This document shows positions 19,853 to 30,479 of a DNA stretch of 64,000 nt, piece by piece. The notes below the pieces were generated by a model. The model had not been told where the DNA came from, searched no databases, and saw nothing but the letters and a program-made list of their open reading frames with translations. Where the stretch lies: positions 8,127,464 through 8,191,463 of the forward strand of contig CM049320.1 of the NCBI GenBank assembly GCA_026874595.1, given 5' to 3'. This DNA is from Sipunculus nudus (lineage: Eukaryota; Annelida; Sipuncula; Golfingiida; Sipunculidae). The stretch's first letter is position 1. Each line of letters opens with the position of its first letter. Both the position numbers and the translations under genes were made by a program.

Positions 19853-20302
19853 ATGCTGAAGGAAAAATATAAGAGGACCCGACCTTACGACACCCTGCGT
19901 CACCTCCGACTGGACCCCCCTTATGCACTGGTGATCAACACGGGGAGCAGCGGGACCTCAGGAGAGCACTGGCAGTGCATCTACCACGAAAAGGGCGAGG
20001 AGCTGGAATTTTTTTACCCCTACGGGCTACCCCCTATACAGAAACCGGTCCAACGTTTTATAGACAACAACACTGTGGCTGACCGTTGGGACTGGAACGA
20101 GCAGGACGTGCAAAACATCACGGACCCTACAGTGTCCACATGCGGGCTACACTGCGTCACATTCATCACACTCAAACTCACGCACCCGGGGATTAGCATT
20201 GATGACCTGGTGGAGATATATTACAAGCCTGGGGACTACGACTACAACAACGCTCTGGCTGCTGAAACTTTCAAGCAGATACGCGATTACACACTCTCTT
20301 AA
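19853..20302 (+). CDS. Adenain-like cysteine protease (C5/Ulp1-like), intact frame, altered acidic residue
   Basis: From ATG 19853, 149 residues without a stop. The catalytic His is in GEHWQCIYH (His39). Gln87 and Cys97 lie in QNITDPTVSTCGLHC, which gives the oxyanion Gln and nucleophile Cys. The third triad member, usually Asp or Glu in a phe-acid-x-aromatic-Gly motif, is Tyr55 here (FFYPYG). In Mavericks the protease processes capsid and core precursors during maturation. The frame is open upstream to 19841 or earlier and overlaps the capsid remnant. A Gln to Cys gap of ten residues is slightly long. Activity is doubtful because of Tyr55. Confidence 0.88.
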   Translation: MLKEKYKRTRPYDTLRHLRLDPPYALVINTGSSGTSGEHWQCIYHEKGEELEFFYPYGLPPIQKPVQRFIDNNTVADRWDWNEQDVQNITDPTVSTCGLHCVTFITLKLTHPGISIDDLVEIYYKPGDYDYNNALAAETFKQIRDYTLS

Positions 20303-20420
20303 TAATAATAAATGAATAAAATCATGAAAAAAATATATACAGATGTGTTATTATTTCTAAATAATACAAACTCTCCTGTCGCTACATCCACGTTGACTGT
20401 TGAGGTTTTAATCATTCTTA
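20303..20420. terminator. Convergent gene end with AATAAA signals
   Basis: Two AATAAA signals on the plus strand (20307-20312 and 20315-20320) directly follow the protease stop. The next gene runs on the minus strand and ends at 20421. This marks the strand switch between the rightward gene block and the leftward block at the right end of the element. Confidence 0.55.
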
Positions 20421-20901
20421 TTAGTCTATAAAATTTGGACCACTGTCGTCAGTGAGGTCGTCTAGTGCCACATATTCATCGCTGTCAATTGAGGTGTGAC
20501 CATCACAGCCGGAGCGTTTAAGTGTTGTTCTTTTTGCGTCTATGACGTCTGACGAATACACCGTTGTTGCTCCTGTCGTTATTGTTATCCCCGTGATGAT
20601 TTTCACCGTGCTCGCCGCTGCTACTGCAATAAAGACTACTAAAACTGCCAGAAGTACAGCAGCTCGCGTTGTCAATGTCACTGGTGTTTTCCTCGTATCT
20701 CGCCAAATCCTGTATGCCCCTCTCTATGGCCTTACACTTCCTCCACGTCCATGGGTGCTGTGACTCATCCTTGATCTGCTTAATCAGGGCTATGGCCCAA
20801 GTACATAATTGTTCTTTGCTCACACCACTCCCCCCGTCGACTCCTCCGGAAGTTTGGTAGACGTTCTGGTTTTCTGACTCGGGGTTGATTTTAACTGACA
20901 T
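20421..20901 (-). pseudogene. Single-pass membrane protein, minus strand, frameshifted
   Basis: From ATG at 20901 the N-terminal part has GVDGGSGVSKEQLCTWAIAL and QHPWTWRKCKAIERGIQDLA, a small charged helical region. Near 20675 a phase change leads into a strong membrane helix (AAVLLAVLVVFIAVAAA), then a Thr/Ile-rich stretch and an acidic tail (YVALDDLTDDSGPNFID). Without the shift it would be about 160 residues with one membrane span. The family is unknown. It is the first of the leftward genes. Confidence 0.5.
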
Positions 20902-21093
20902 TTTTTCTGGTGCTTACGACGGCGTTTGTCACAGCAACTATCGATAGCAATACAACAACTTTTGCCCGATTAGAATGAACGGATACAGGACACAGGTCAA
21001 CACGTCTGCTATCAGCAAACACATAGCTCAGAATGAATGGCACGGAGTACTTCCAAGCTAAATATAGTCATGCAGAGATAACCGATTTGGTGC

Positions 21094-21744
21094 TTACGTC
21101 AGGGTCACGTGACAAGTCTGCGGCTCGGGGCAGAAATCCCAAAGCGTTTTGAGTAAGTGACACAACTGTTTCCGGTTGAAACGGCCCCACTCCTCGTTGG
21201 TCACCTCAAAGTATTTCGGGTCCATCTCATATGTCTTGTCTATGCGCTTGACAAAGGCTGGGTAAGTAGCTTGGCGGTGTATGACGACACTGAGGTCCTC
21301 CTTCATATCTAGCAGTGAAGAGGCGTTACCTTTCTTGTTTCTCAATAGAATGTGAAAATAATTGATCTTACCGAAAAAGTGGTCATTTTACTTAATTTTA
21401 TTGACGTGTGATTCCATTTCCATCAGCAGGCTTGGGAGCTGGTGAAGCACATTGGTAAAGCAGTTTAGGTCCAATTCCATTTCTCCCCTCTCCCCCTCCT
21501 CATTCTTCCAGTACAGCACCGCGTGCCCACTCCGGGTGCTGACCTCCAGCATGAGTTTGTAACCAGTAACACGGGACTGCACCCCCGTCATGGCAGTCAG
21601 CACCGTGCGATTGGTATCATTGAACTGGTTTGCTTGGAACTCTGGGACACGGCAGGCTCGACTGTTATTTTCAAAGTACTCAGCTACATCAAAGTACGTA
21701 TCATACAGCTTTTCTTTACTGCTGTGTATTGTCCAGCCGTCCAC
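21094..21744 (-). pseudogene. Two-domain beta-rich protein (possibly PC4-like), in-frame TAA
   Basis: Read leftward, the phase is open from about 21830 through 21388, meets TAA at 21388-21390, and continues in the same phase to 21094. The first part contains YKLMLEVSTRSGHAVLYWKN and a following MELDLNCFTNVLHQL. The second has SVVIHRQATYPAF and PKYFEVTNEEWGRFNRKQLC. Both halves end with a [LF]-x-[LV]-x(n)-[FW] helix-like stretch, reminiscent of PC4 single-strand-binding domains; this is weak. An ATG at about 21855 in another phase (MGYYTEPFTPP) may be the original start. Its role may be transcription or DNA binding. Confidence 0.4.
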
Positions 21745-22045
21745 CTTGCTGTGCGTTACACGGTGGGTGCTGTTGCTAGTATATTCAGTCTCCCTGTTCT
21801 CGGATACAGTGATCAGTGGGTGGGGTGAAGGGTTCTGTGTAATAGCCCATACCTAAGCGTGTGCTGCCGCACCCATGGCCTGGTGCTGGAGATGGAGGCT
21901 TGGGATGGGTTTTCCATAATTGAAGTTCAAAGCGCAGTTGGTTGCCATCGCATATGGTTTGCTTGAATGTCAGTGCTGTTATGAACTGGTGTTAAACCGG
22001 CGAATTTAAACATGGTTTGTAGTGACGTAAGCGTCCTAGTTTCCC

Positions 22046-22165
22046 GAAACCAGATGTATGGCTTGGTGCAGGGACTGGACGTACAGGCTCAGCACAAATA
22101 CCAGCAAGGCCAGGCACACAAATATACACGCATAACAGGATGTAACATGTAACAGGATGTATCAG
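22046..22165 (-). pseudogene. Candidate small membrane protein fragment, minus strand
   Basis: The leftward phase reads CYACIFVCLALLVFVLSLYV followed by QSLHQAIHLVSGN and TAG. This is a clear membrane-helix composition after an upstream TGA. No ATG is in phase, so it is either a spliced exon or a remnant. It lies between the two possible PC4-like genes, where a small membrane protein would be unremarkable for a viral accessory block. Confidence 0.3.
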
Positions 22166-22267
22166 CCACACATTCAGGAGCGGATATGGAACTTAAACCA
22201 GGGAGACGGATAACGGGTTTATGACAATGTATACCATATTAAGATCATATGGCAGGAGGTTATGTAT

Positions 22268-22621
22268 TCACAGAGTTTTCAGTCCCTCTGTTCGTCTTTT
22301 TTCGCCTGAAAGAGCACCAACTTGTAAATCAGGTAAGCATACTGGACAAAACCGGTTCCACTTGTCTTTGGTCAGTCGCAGTTCCCCAAGGGCTGGTTTC
22401 CAGTTGGGTTTCTTGGCCCCCGGCACCCCGAAGTTCTGGTTGAAGCAGGTCCGGATAGCCACATAGATCTTCTCGTACTGGTCAAATTGGACTTGACACT
22501 CCAACCGGCTGAAGGTAGGTTTCTGTTCTTCATCCACTTCGTCCACCATGCTCAAAAGGAACGGCTGGCTGGGGTTTTTTTCCCCTGAGAAAGTGATGAA
22601 TGGTGCAATAGGGGGGTGCAA
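22268..22621 (-). CDS. Possible PC4-like (single-strand DNA-binding) protein, 117 residues
   Basis: Intact leftward frame from ATG 22621. Residues about 43-90 read CQVQFDQYEKIYVAIRTCFN then FGVPGAKKPNWKPALGELRL and TKDKWNRFCPVC. A strand with an Ile-Arg, a Lys/Pro loop, Gly-x-x-Leu-Thr and a Lys-Trp helix recall the PC4/p15 fold. The match is by eye and not secure. Of the minus-strand genes this is the best preserved. It is the last gene of the viral element on this side. Confidence 0.4.
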   Translation of the reverse strand: MHPPIAPFITFSGEKNPSQPFLLSMVDEVDEEQKPTFSRLECQVQFDQYEKIYVAIRTCFNQNFGVPGAKKPNWKPALGELRLTKDKWNRFCPVCLPDLQVGALSGEKRRTEGLKTL

Positions 22622-23940
22622 ACAAGTAAATCACCTCCAAAATATTATGCAAAGTTTTATTCAGAATAGCGGACATGCATTCAAAACTTTATTTTGCTGA
22701 TAATATAGTGACATTCAACACTGAACACACAACAGCTGACACTAATGATAAGCCAATAAACCCCCTCGACACCTACCTCGGCTCAAGCCCATTGACGTAT
22801 TGTTGCTGTTAATCAACTTAATTTAAACAGGGTCAGCTGCATCAAACTTTCAAAGAAACCTTTAAATTATTTCATAAAAATTAAATTATGCATTTATTTG
22901 GTCGATTTGCTTATCATATCATGTGAAAATCAACTTTACATTTCACTTAATAAGCGAAAGGTCAGCGAGTAACATCGCGCTGACTGAGCGGTAACCGGGG
23001 GATTCGAACTTTATTAATCAAATAAGGACACATAACTGGCAATTGAAGGGTTACTTGCAGTCAACTTCATGGTTTCACATGCAATACAAATTTCTGGGGC
23101 CTATGTTATGTTCAAACTTACTCAAAATATCATCAAAATATCATTTAATTACCAACTGTCACTGGAATTTTGCTCCATTTTTAAATCTTCGTCGTTACCC
23201 CTTGACATCGCTATTTTGTTATTGATCATTGGCGTTACCTCGGATACACCCGGAAAACACATGCAGTGTTTAGCCTCGGGCGATTCCGCCCGCAGTTTTG
23301 CATAACATTTAAATAGTATTAATCATTTTCATTACGTTTGATTGATTATTTTGATATATTTTAATGCCATATTAAATAAACAAGACGAAATTTATGATGT
23401 TATGTTATGTTAAATTTAGGAAGTAACTGACAAAAACTTAGTTCGATTTTTATACGAAAATAAAGCAGAGATCGTCTGATATATTCTGCATATATTTACA
23501 CGTTTATCCAATGAACGGGGCTAATGCGCCAATGAATATTAATTACCTGATGCAAAACACGGCCCGGCTTAGGTCGGCAAAACCTCGTCGTTGCTGCTTG
23601 ACACCCGAACTTCAGCACCACGGGATAGTTTATTTGCAGATATCACCAAATAAATAACACAGACGGAACAAGCATATTCTTTTATTTGGTACAAAAAAAA
23701 ACATGATAATCCAGCAACAATATCTGATGCTGCCACTGAAGCAAGATCAGGCTAAATCCACCTGTTTGGGGCGTCGTCATAGGTTTCCACGAGTTTTTTA
23801 CGGCGTTTATAGTACCTAATAATCAGCTCTGCATTGTCTAAATATATTACACTTCATCCACAATTTTTTATCAATACACATATACACACATACAACTATA
23901 AAACTCTATATATAACTTTCACAACTTGGACTTTTTTTAT
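22622..23940. other. Intergenic region, likely containing the right end of the viral element
   Basis: No gene is seen. Composition becomes AT-rich like the host. GTTTTGCAT in the context CGCAGTTTTGCATAACA (23292) recurs inverted near 23560 (GATGCAAAACACGG), a possible short inverted repeat of about 270 bases. No terminal inverted repeat matching the left side was recognised. Near 23005 there is a tRNA B-box-like ATTCGAAC on the minus strand, without a tRNA fold. Confidence 0.4.
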
Positions 23941-23941
23941 A

Positions 23942-24031
<90 letters not shown>
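23942..24031. repeat. Compound (CA)n(TA)n microsatellite
   Basis: About 11 CA units pass directly into about 34 TA units. Confidence 0.97.
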
Positions 24032-24033
<2 letters not shown>

Positions 24034-24439
24034 CGTTACCTCTGGATTATGGTTGTGTATGCCTTGCCAAGCTTCTGAACAGGCGAATACCCTGGCTCCC
24101 CCTTCTTTGCCGCAGTAGAGTTGTCAGACAAATGAGAAAAAGGAACCGGTCTCGTGCCATTGAAGATGGGGAAAAATATAAAAATTACCAGTAACCTAGA
24201 TCAAACTGGATTAGGTGTGTGGCAACAAAATGTTTTCATGTAAAATGCACAAAGCCAATATTGTCTCATGTACATCTTCAAAGTGTAAGGATAACTAAAA
24301 CGAAAATGAGAAAAGTGCACTCTCACACGGGGGGGGGGGGGGGAGATCATATAAGTAACAAATTATATGATTAAGTATTTGCTAGTTACTAGGAAACTCA
24401 GATATCCAAATTTATAAATTATTTACACTGTGTACCTGG
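24032..24439. other. Host-like intergenic sequence
   Basis: No gene recognised. A run of 15 G occurs at 24329-24343. Confidence 0.5.
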
Positions 24440-24916
24440 TTAAGGAAATCGATTAAATAAAATGACATGCCGAACATCCACCTTCTGGCAAAGCCCCATG
24501 GCTATGATCAGGCCTAGGAACACCATCATCTTTGTGTCCGTGACATCCGCCCAGGCTCTGAACCTGGAGTGTGGTTTCAGCTCATTCTCAGCCAGATATT
24601 GAGCTGCGTACCTGTTGGTCTCCTCCACCAACCACCCAATGACCTGGGTGGTGAAGAAAAACTGGAACGCATCCAGACAGCTCATTTATTTACCTTCCGC
24701 TGCGTGAACTACTTCCGCGTTGGGAACTGGCTGACATGCTGGTCTGAAGTCACTCTTTTCCCACTTCTGTAGCAGATCAGTATGTTCCTCGGGATCGTTC
24801 AGTTCACATTGATTGTCATCATCATCGAATCCGTCTAACATCTCGTCCCCGGAGTCCTAATCCAGAAATAATTCCGCTACTTCCTCATCATCATAAACAA
24901 CAACAGACGACGCCAT
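24440..24916 (-). pseudogene. piggyBac transposase fragment (N-terminal part)
   Basis: Leftward from ATG 24916 the protein has an acidic start typical of piggyBac-derived transposases (VVVYDDEEVAELF, then GFDDDDNQCELNDPEE). The conserved region FFTTQVIGWLVEETNRYAAQ and VTDTKMMVFLGLIIAMGL matches the DDE_Tnp_1_7 entry sequence. An in-frame TAG lies in the acidic part near 24859, and a TAA just before 24685. The catalytic domain is absent; reading ends at 24440. Confidence 0.85.
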
Positions 24917-25205
24917 GATTGACCTACTTCGAAGGTCATGACCTGTCATGTCCCGGTAAATATGTTAAGTACGTCACCGCTATTTGCACACGGTCCGTCA
25001 AATAATCTTCCAGGAAAACGAAACCATTCGATTGGAAATCCCCTTTAGTGGTCCCTCAAAAAAATTCATACGGACTGACGGGATAAGAAATTTTTTATTG
25101 GCCGATAAACCTAGCCGTCTCCCAAACCGTATCATTACGTATCCCACATGGCTGACATGCTGCGCGTCGCCCGTATCTATAAGGTTCCCGCACGAGGAGG
25201 GTTAA
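24917..25205 (-). mobile_element. 5' end of the piggyBac copy, ending at TTAA
   Basis: Upstream of the transposase start, read leftward, the first bases are TTAACCCTCCTCGTGCGGG from 25205. TTAA followed by CCC is how piggyBac ends look, because insertion uses TTAA. No matching left end was found, so the copy is truncated after its N-terminal region. Confidence 0.5.
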
Positions 25206-25289
25206 CATTTTGATAAAACAATCTTATGGATATGTCAGCTTGGAAAAAGTATTGTAGCCAAACTCTCTCAATATTTGTAAACTTATTTA

Positions 25290-25556
25290 CCAACAGGCCA
25301 AGATTGTGTCTCTATCTATAAATAGCTTGGCAGACTGCCAACTATTTCAGAGTTTGCAACAGGTAAGAGGTCAGTTTCGATATATTTACATCAGCAGTGA
25401 TCAGTATTTTTGTAATGGTTCTTGGAAAAAGTTTGTAGTTCTTGCATTATTCATTTAAATGTTACACATGTACTTGAAAAGTAATGGCCCAGCATTAATG
25501 CATTATACCTGGTGTATATCCCATTGCACAGGTTTTGCTTAGGCCTGTAGGCCTTG
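25290..25556 (+). repeat. R1 repeat family, 3'-end fragment
   Basis: The block from CAACAGGCCAAGATTGTGT through AGGCCTGTAGGCCTTGTT matches the last part of the longer R1 copies ending at 28216 and 52426. Confidence 0.75.
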
Positions 25557-25896
25557 TTGTTAATTTGGAGGGTTTGTCAGTGCTGTAAGTCATACATGTG
25601 CAACAGAGTTGATGTTAAGGTTCATATCATGTCATAGTCCTGTATTGTCTCGCTTTATCATGGGGCAGTGCACTGCCTTAGTCTGTTACCTGGAGTAGGA
25701 CCTGTTATTATGTGGGAAGATTGTGTACAACAGGGTTTCCTTATTGCTTTATTAAATGGTTTCAGTCCCTTATTTTCATGAAAACACAGCCCAGTAGTAT
25801 ATAGTGAGGCCTGCTACAGGGTGACTTATTAGGTAACCAGTCAGGTAACCAGTTTTGGGATTAGGCGTGACAGGAAGGGACACGTGTGTACAGAAT

Positions 25897-28216
25897 TTTT
25901 AGCGAACCTGTGAGCTTATGCGATGGTGCGGCGTCGTCCGTCTTGTGTCGTGCGTCGTGCGTCGTGCGTCGTCTGTACGTTAACCATAGCTATCTCAAAA
26001 ACGGCAGTAGCTAGCATCACCAAATTATTTGCAAACAATCAGTCATCCAAAAAACTATATCGGATTTTGTTTATTTTTTTCTAACTGCATTTTCTTAGAA
26101 TTTATAGGGAAAAAGCTAAAAAAGCTTTAAAAATCTTCTTCTCCGAAACTGTCCAGCCAAATTGTCCAATATTTCACAGAAATGATCCCTGGAACAATCT
26201 TTCTCAATTTTGTTCGAATGGTTTCAGTTCGGAGATTTTTGGCCGAGTTACAGGAGGTTGAACTTTGTTAACTGTGCAAAAAAGCATATTAAAATGTAAA
26301 TCTCAGAAAAGGCTGGAGCTATCATCACCAAATTTTATGCCAATGTTGGACACATAGGACATATCTAAAATTGAGGTATTGGTGGCGCCACCTGCATTGG
26401 CCTTTATTGTACGGGGGTCATCAGTGCCTGTATCACACTGAGGGCTACAAAAAAACTTCTTCTCTGAAACCATATGGCCAAAATGATTAATATCGCATAG
26501 AAATGATCCTAGGATAGTGCTTTCTGAAGTTTGTTCAAATGGTTTCTTTTCAGTGACATTTGGCCAAGTTATGGGAAGCTGAATTTAGTCATATGCCATA
26601 ACAGCCCATTTATAGCTCAGTGGCTACAAAGATCTTCTTCTCAAAAACCACTAGGCCAAATTCTTAAATCTCACACATTAATTATCCTCAGATGGTGATA
26701 ATTCAAGTTTGATCAAATGGTTTTGGTTCAGTGCTTTTTGGCTGAGTTACAGGAAGCTGAACTTAGCCAGTTTGCTGTATCTTCCTTTATGAGTTATAAA
26801 CCTGCGAAACATTTTTCGACTGATGCCACCGAAGCCAGTTTGTTAAATATTTTACAAGAATAATCCCTACAATAGTTCTTATAATAATTGTCATTAATGG
26901 TTCCACATGAATGATTTTTGGCTGAATGATGGAGATTGAATTGAGTCATTTTACCATATATGTTATCTGTGTTATGCTGTTACATCTAGCCTGGCACCAG
27001 TTTATCAGCATCTATTACATCATGCCACTAGACATTTAGATTTCAGGTTATCTTTGGTTAATATTGACTAGAAAGATTTTTAAAAGCTTTTAAAAAATTT
27101 AGATTAATGATTTGAGTTTTTTAATCATACCAGGCAATGTTACAATCATGAATATTCAGCTCTCTATGGCTATATAAAGACAACTGTAAGTGGATTATAA
27201 ATTATTGGTATCCCTACTCAACTTAATTCAAGAATTTGCCATCAATGAGATATATCTGTATTTTAATTTTGCATTCAGTATGCATCTGTAATAATTTAAC
27301 ATATATTACTGATTTCTTTTTTTTTATAAAAAGTCAGCTGAAAAGCATTTCGTATTGGGAAAATAAATTTCAAAGTTATTTCAAGTAGGGACCACTTTTG
27401 TGTACAGATATCAGCACTTGGTTTACCATTGGCAGATTGCCAGTGCCTTGATGTTGGCCATTAGCCAAGATGATGTCAGCTCTATAAATAGTTTTGGCAC
27501 AGTGCCAGGATTGGAAGAAGTGCAGCCAGGTAGAGGTCAAGAGTTCACTCAGTGCAGTAGCTGCATTCTATTTATAGCTTTGGAAGACTGCTCACTGCAT
27601 CATGTTTGGCACCATAGTTGAGCCTGAATCTATTTATAGCTTTGGCAGACTGCCAACTGTGTCAGATTATGCAATAGGTCAAGAGTTCACTCAGTCTAGC
27701 CAGGTGCTGGTCAACAGTTCACTCAGTGCAGTAGCCTAAGCAAGCAATTTGTCACTGTTCACTCGGGGCAACTGCCTTTCTCACCTAAGCCTGGTCAGCC
27801 CCATGCATCAGACTAAAGGTAAGTTTGATGTATTGGCCTAATATTTTGACCTGCCTATGTGTCTTTGATGGCTTTTTCGCTCACAAAACAGTTGTCGCCA
27901 CCTACAATGACTTTTGCATGGTGTGTGTCCCTGCGTTTTTCTCAGGAGGAGTTTGATATATCAGTCTGAAATTGGGCATATGTAAATATCCCTGGTAGCT
28001 TCTTTGTATACAAGACTAGTGGTGCCAGCTACAATCTTTTTAGTGTTGTGTGCACCCACGCCAGAATTCCAGCAGTGATGTTTGTGTAATTGTTTCTTAT
28101 TCAAAATGTTAAGTACTTGCATTGTTCATATCCATCATATACATGGTCCAGCATTGAAGCATTATACCTGGTGTATTTCTCAATGCACAGGTTCGCATTA
28201 GGCCTGTAGGCCTTGT
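25897..28216 (+). repeat. R1 long interspersed non-autonomous repeat, copy 1
   Basis: Begins TTTTTAGCGAACCTGTGAGC and ends CGCATTAGGCCTGTAGGCC. The same beginning recurs at 49466 and 62073, and the same end at 25556 and 52426. It contains GTCGTGC tandem runs near 25945-25975, a GGTGGCGCCACC palindrome at 26381-26392, one unit of a 177-base module, and no protein-coding frame of note. GCGAACCTGTG is near both ends in inverted orientation. It looks like a non-autonomous element of about 2.3 kb; the mobilising enzyme is unknown. Confidence 0.75.
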
Positions 28217-28424
28217 TTATTTTATTTCGAAATGAAAATGACAGTTGAAAAACATGGTATATGCAGAGTGGGTGACAGGACTGACGTCAGTAGAGAAAAA
28301 CTGCCCTAGCATAAAAGGCAACTCCTTTAGGACGCATTAGTGGCCAATGTGCCATGCTTCATGCCCCAGGCTGATGCCTCAGGAGAACTGTTTTAATGTT
28401 TGAGTGTGAGGCATGCACCTTGGC

Positions 28425-28908
28425 ATGCACTCTCAGTTTGCCGACTTAGGGGGAAGAGAGTTTGGCGATATGTTGACCGAGGTTGGGATGATACAGACTG
28501 TTCCAGAAGATGAATGTGATGATGTAATTCCAGCTTGTCACTTAGCGCCACAGCAGGTAAGTGAATTTATTTTTTTTTAAAGGAAACATGGGTTAATCCA
28601 TCCAATAAGTCTATCACATATGGTTTAACAATTAAGGCAGCTTAGTCAACAGATCCAACCAGTTTCCTGACTAATTTGTTTTAGACGAAATTTATTTTTT
28701 TTTATTTAAAGGAAACTTTATTTAAGACTGAAGAGGTCATTGCTGAACAAACACATGATCAACAGCAGGTGCTGGTGTGTGAACACGTAAATCAAGAAGA
28801 ATGTTTCAGAGAGTGTGGTTGGGGACAAGAAGAGATGGGACAGTCTCAGCCGATGAATGAAGAAACAGTCCCACTATGTCACCATTCACCCTGTGTCTTG
28901 GAGTTCAG
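28425..28908 (+). CDS. Candidate two-exon host gene piece
   Basis: Exon 1 (28425-28556) is open from ATG (MHSQFADLGGREFGDML), acidic near the end (VPEDECDDV), and is followed by an exact GTAAGT donor. Exon 2 (28712-28908), after TTTATTTAAAG, continues in phase 0 (ETLFKTEEVIAEQTHDQQQV) and ends at GTAATT. Joined length is about 109 codons with no stop, and the splice phases agree. No domain is recognised. It could belong to a host regulatory protein or a domesticated transposon. Confidence 0.35.
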
Positions 28909-30479
28909 GTAATTCACCCCCTTCAGGATTTTTTCTGGGTTCCAGTGAGACTCGCATGACCAGTAAACAGGCGAACCAGTGGGCAGGTCATGTCATGTAT
29001 AAGGATACAGGGAATTGGCATCAAAGCCCAGGACTTACCGTATCACACCTTAATTTGGTTTCCTCTTGGAGTGCCAGTCTCGTGTAACTGATGGACAGAC
29101 CCAGAACCAAAATTTAGCTCAAGCATAGCCTTGTTATGAGACTATGTCCAAACTGAACCCCATAAAACCTTTCAATTTTATGGTTTAACAGAAAATCAGC
29201 TGCCTAGCCAGCCCAGGTAAACTGACAGAGACTTTAAGACAATTGATCTTGTCCACCTCATGATAATATGTCATCCATTTTCCCCCGCTTCTACGAATAG
29301 GTTCATGTCTAACACATAATATTTCAATAAATCATTGTATGTTTCCATTTTTTTTTCTCATGCCAAACATTCAATCATTTCAGATAGTTAACTTGAATTT
29401 CCCCCACTGAATCCCCAAGTGTTTTTGCTTTTTATGCTGGAATGGAAAGCCTGAGGAGGTGGGAGGGAGGTGGACTTAAACTTGATGTATGAATCCAACA
29501 ACTCATTGGAAAAAAAATAGAATTTATCCAGACTCACCTTTTCTTATTTCATAATCTTGTCAAGGTTTGTGGCAAGGACACAGAATTTATGCATGTCTAC
29601 AAGCTCAACATGCTGCAAATGCCCAACAAAGTGATCCCAAACCTTTGTTTTATGATGCAGAGGGGTTGTTTTTCAAACTCATATTTAAGGTCATTTCTGT
29701 CCTCGTCCCTGTATTTTTTACATTTTCTCTCATTCCACCTAAGATCTCAGTCACGTCCTGTTCCCATTTGCAGTTACGATTCATCATCGAACAATGTCTC
29801 AAAGGGTGTTTATTTGTTTATTTTGTCCACCGGGTAAGGTTTCATGAGATTGATATTATATCATCATATCCGCCGGGCTGTGATATTGGTGATGATTATA
29901 AATGAGGATTTAATACAATTTCGTATTAGACCTCTAGGCTCGTTGTCAAAGTTTTTTTTCAGGTTTTTTTCGTGTTTGTGAGTTTATGGTGTGTTGCTGA
30001 GTGAAAACACAACAACTGGTTCAAATTAAAGATAAATAAAAGCTTTATTCGGCGCTCCTCACACACTCCTCTACTTGGTTTCCTGTACTTCCCTCGTACA
30101 CCACTACTGCCACTTGTAAAACTCCAGGTCCCCTCTGGACTCTAAGCTGAAGTGCAGCTAGACTTACCATTTGGAATCGCCCTTGCGTATTCCTACTCCT
30201 GATTTGAATTAACTCTTGTCTTTTTTATCTGCTTATCTCGCCCGCCCGTCCTAAACTACGTTTTCTTCACCAGATAAGCTTTTATGAGAATGAGATCATA
30301 TTTATCGCAAAGTTTACGAGCTTGTTAATTCATCTGAGCCTGGATATAACCTTCCGTTTGCAGTATAAGGAGATGGTTTGATAAGGAGATTGGATACACT
30401 GTGGGCTTGCACCAAATGAGGTACCAGTTTTTTTTTTCAGCTGAGCTAATAAAGCCATCCTGACAAATTATAAATTCTA
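28909..30479. other. AT-rich intergenic sequence
   Basis: No clear gene. A weak acceptor plus open stretch at 29565-29700 (WQGHRIYACLQAQHAANAQQ) may be a further exon of the gene to the left, without supporting features. Confidence 0.4.

Noticed and set aside
22980-23020. ATTCGAAC sequence resembling a tRNA T-loop (B box)
   Set aside because: No complementary T-stem, anticodon arm or acceptor stem can be drawn on either strand. At best it is a scrap of a tRNA-derived SINE.
23160-23620. Possible MITE with GTTTTGCAT inverted near both ends
   Set aside because: The inverted match is only about nine bases, and other parts are in direct orientation. No target-site duplication was seen.
23834-24031. 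Open frame ending in Ile-Tyr repeats
   Set aside because: Produced by the TA microsatellite; not a protein.
25940-25980. GTCGTGC tandem stretch considered as a CRISPR-like array
   Set aside because: Units are 7-8 bases without spacers, in an animal repeat; it is simple sequence.
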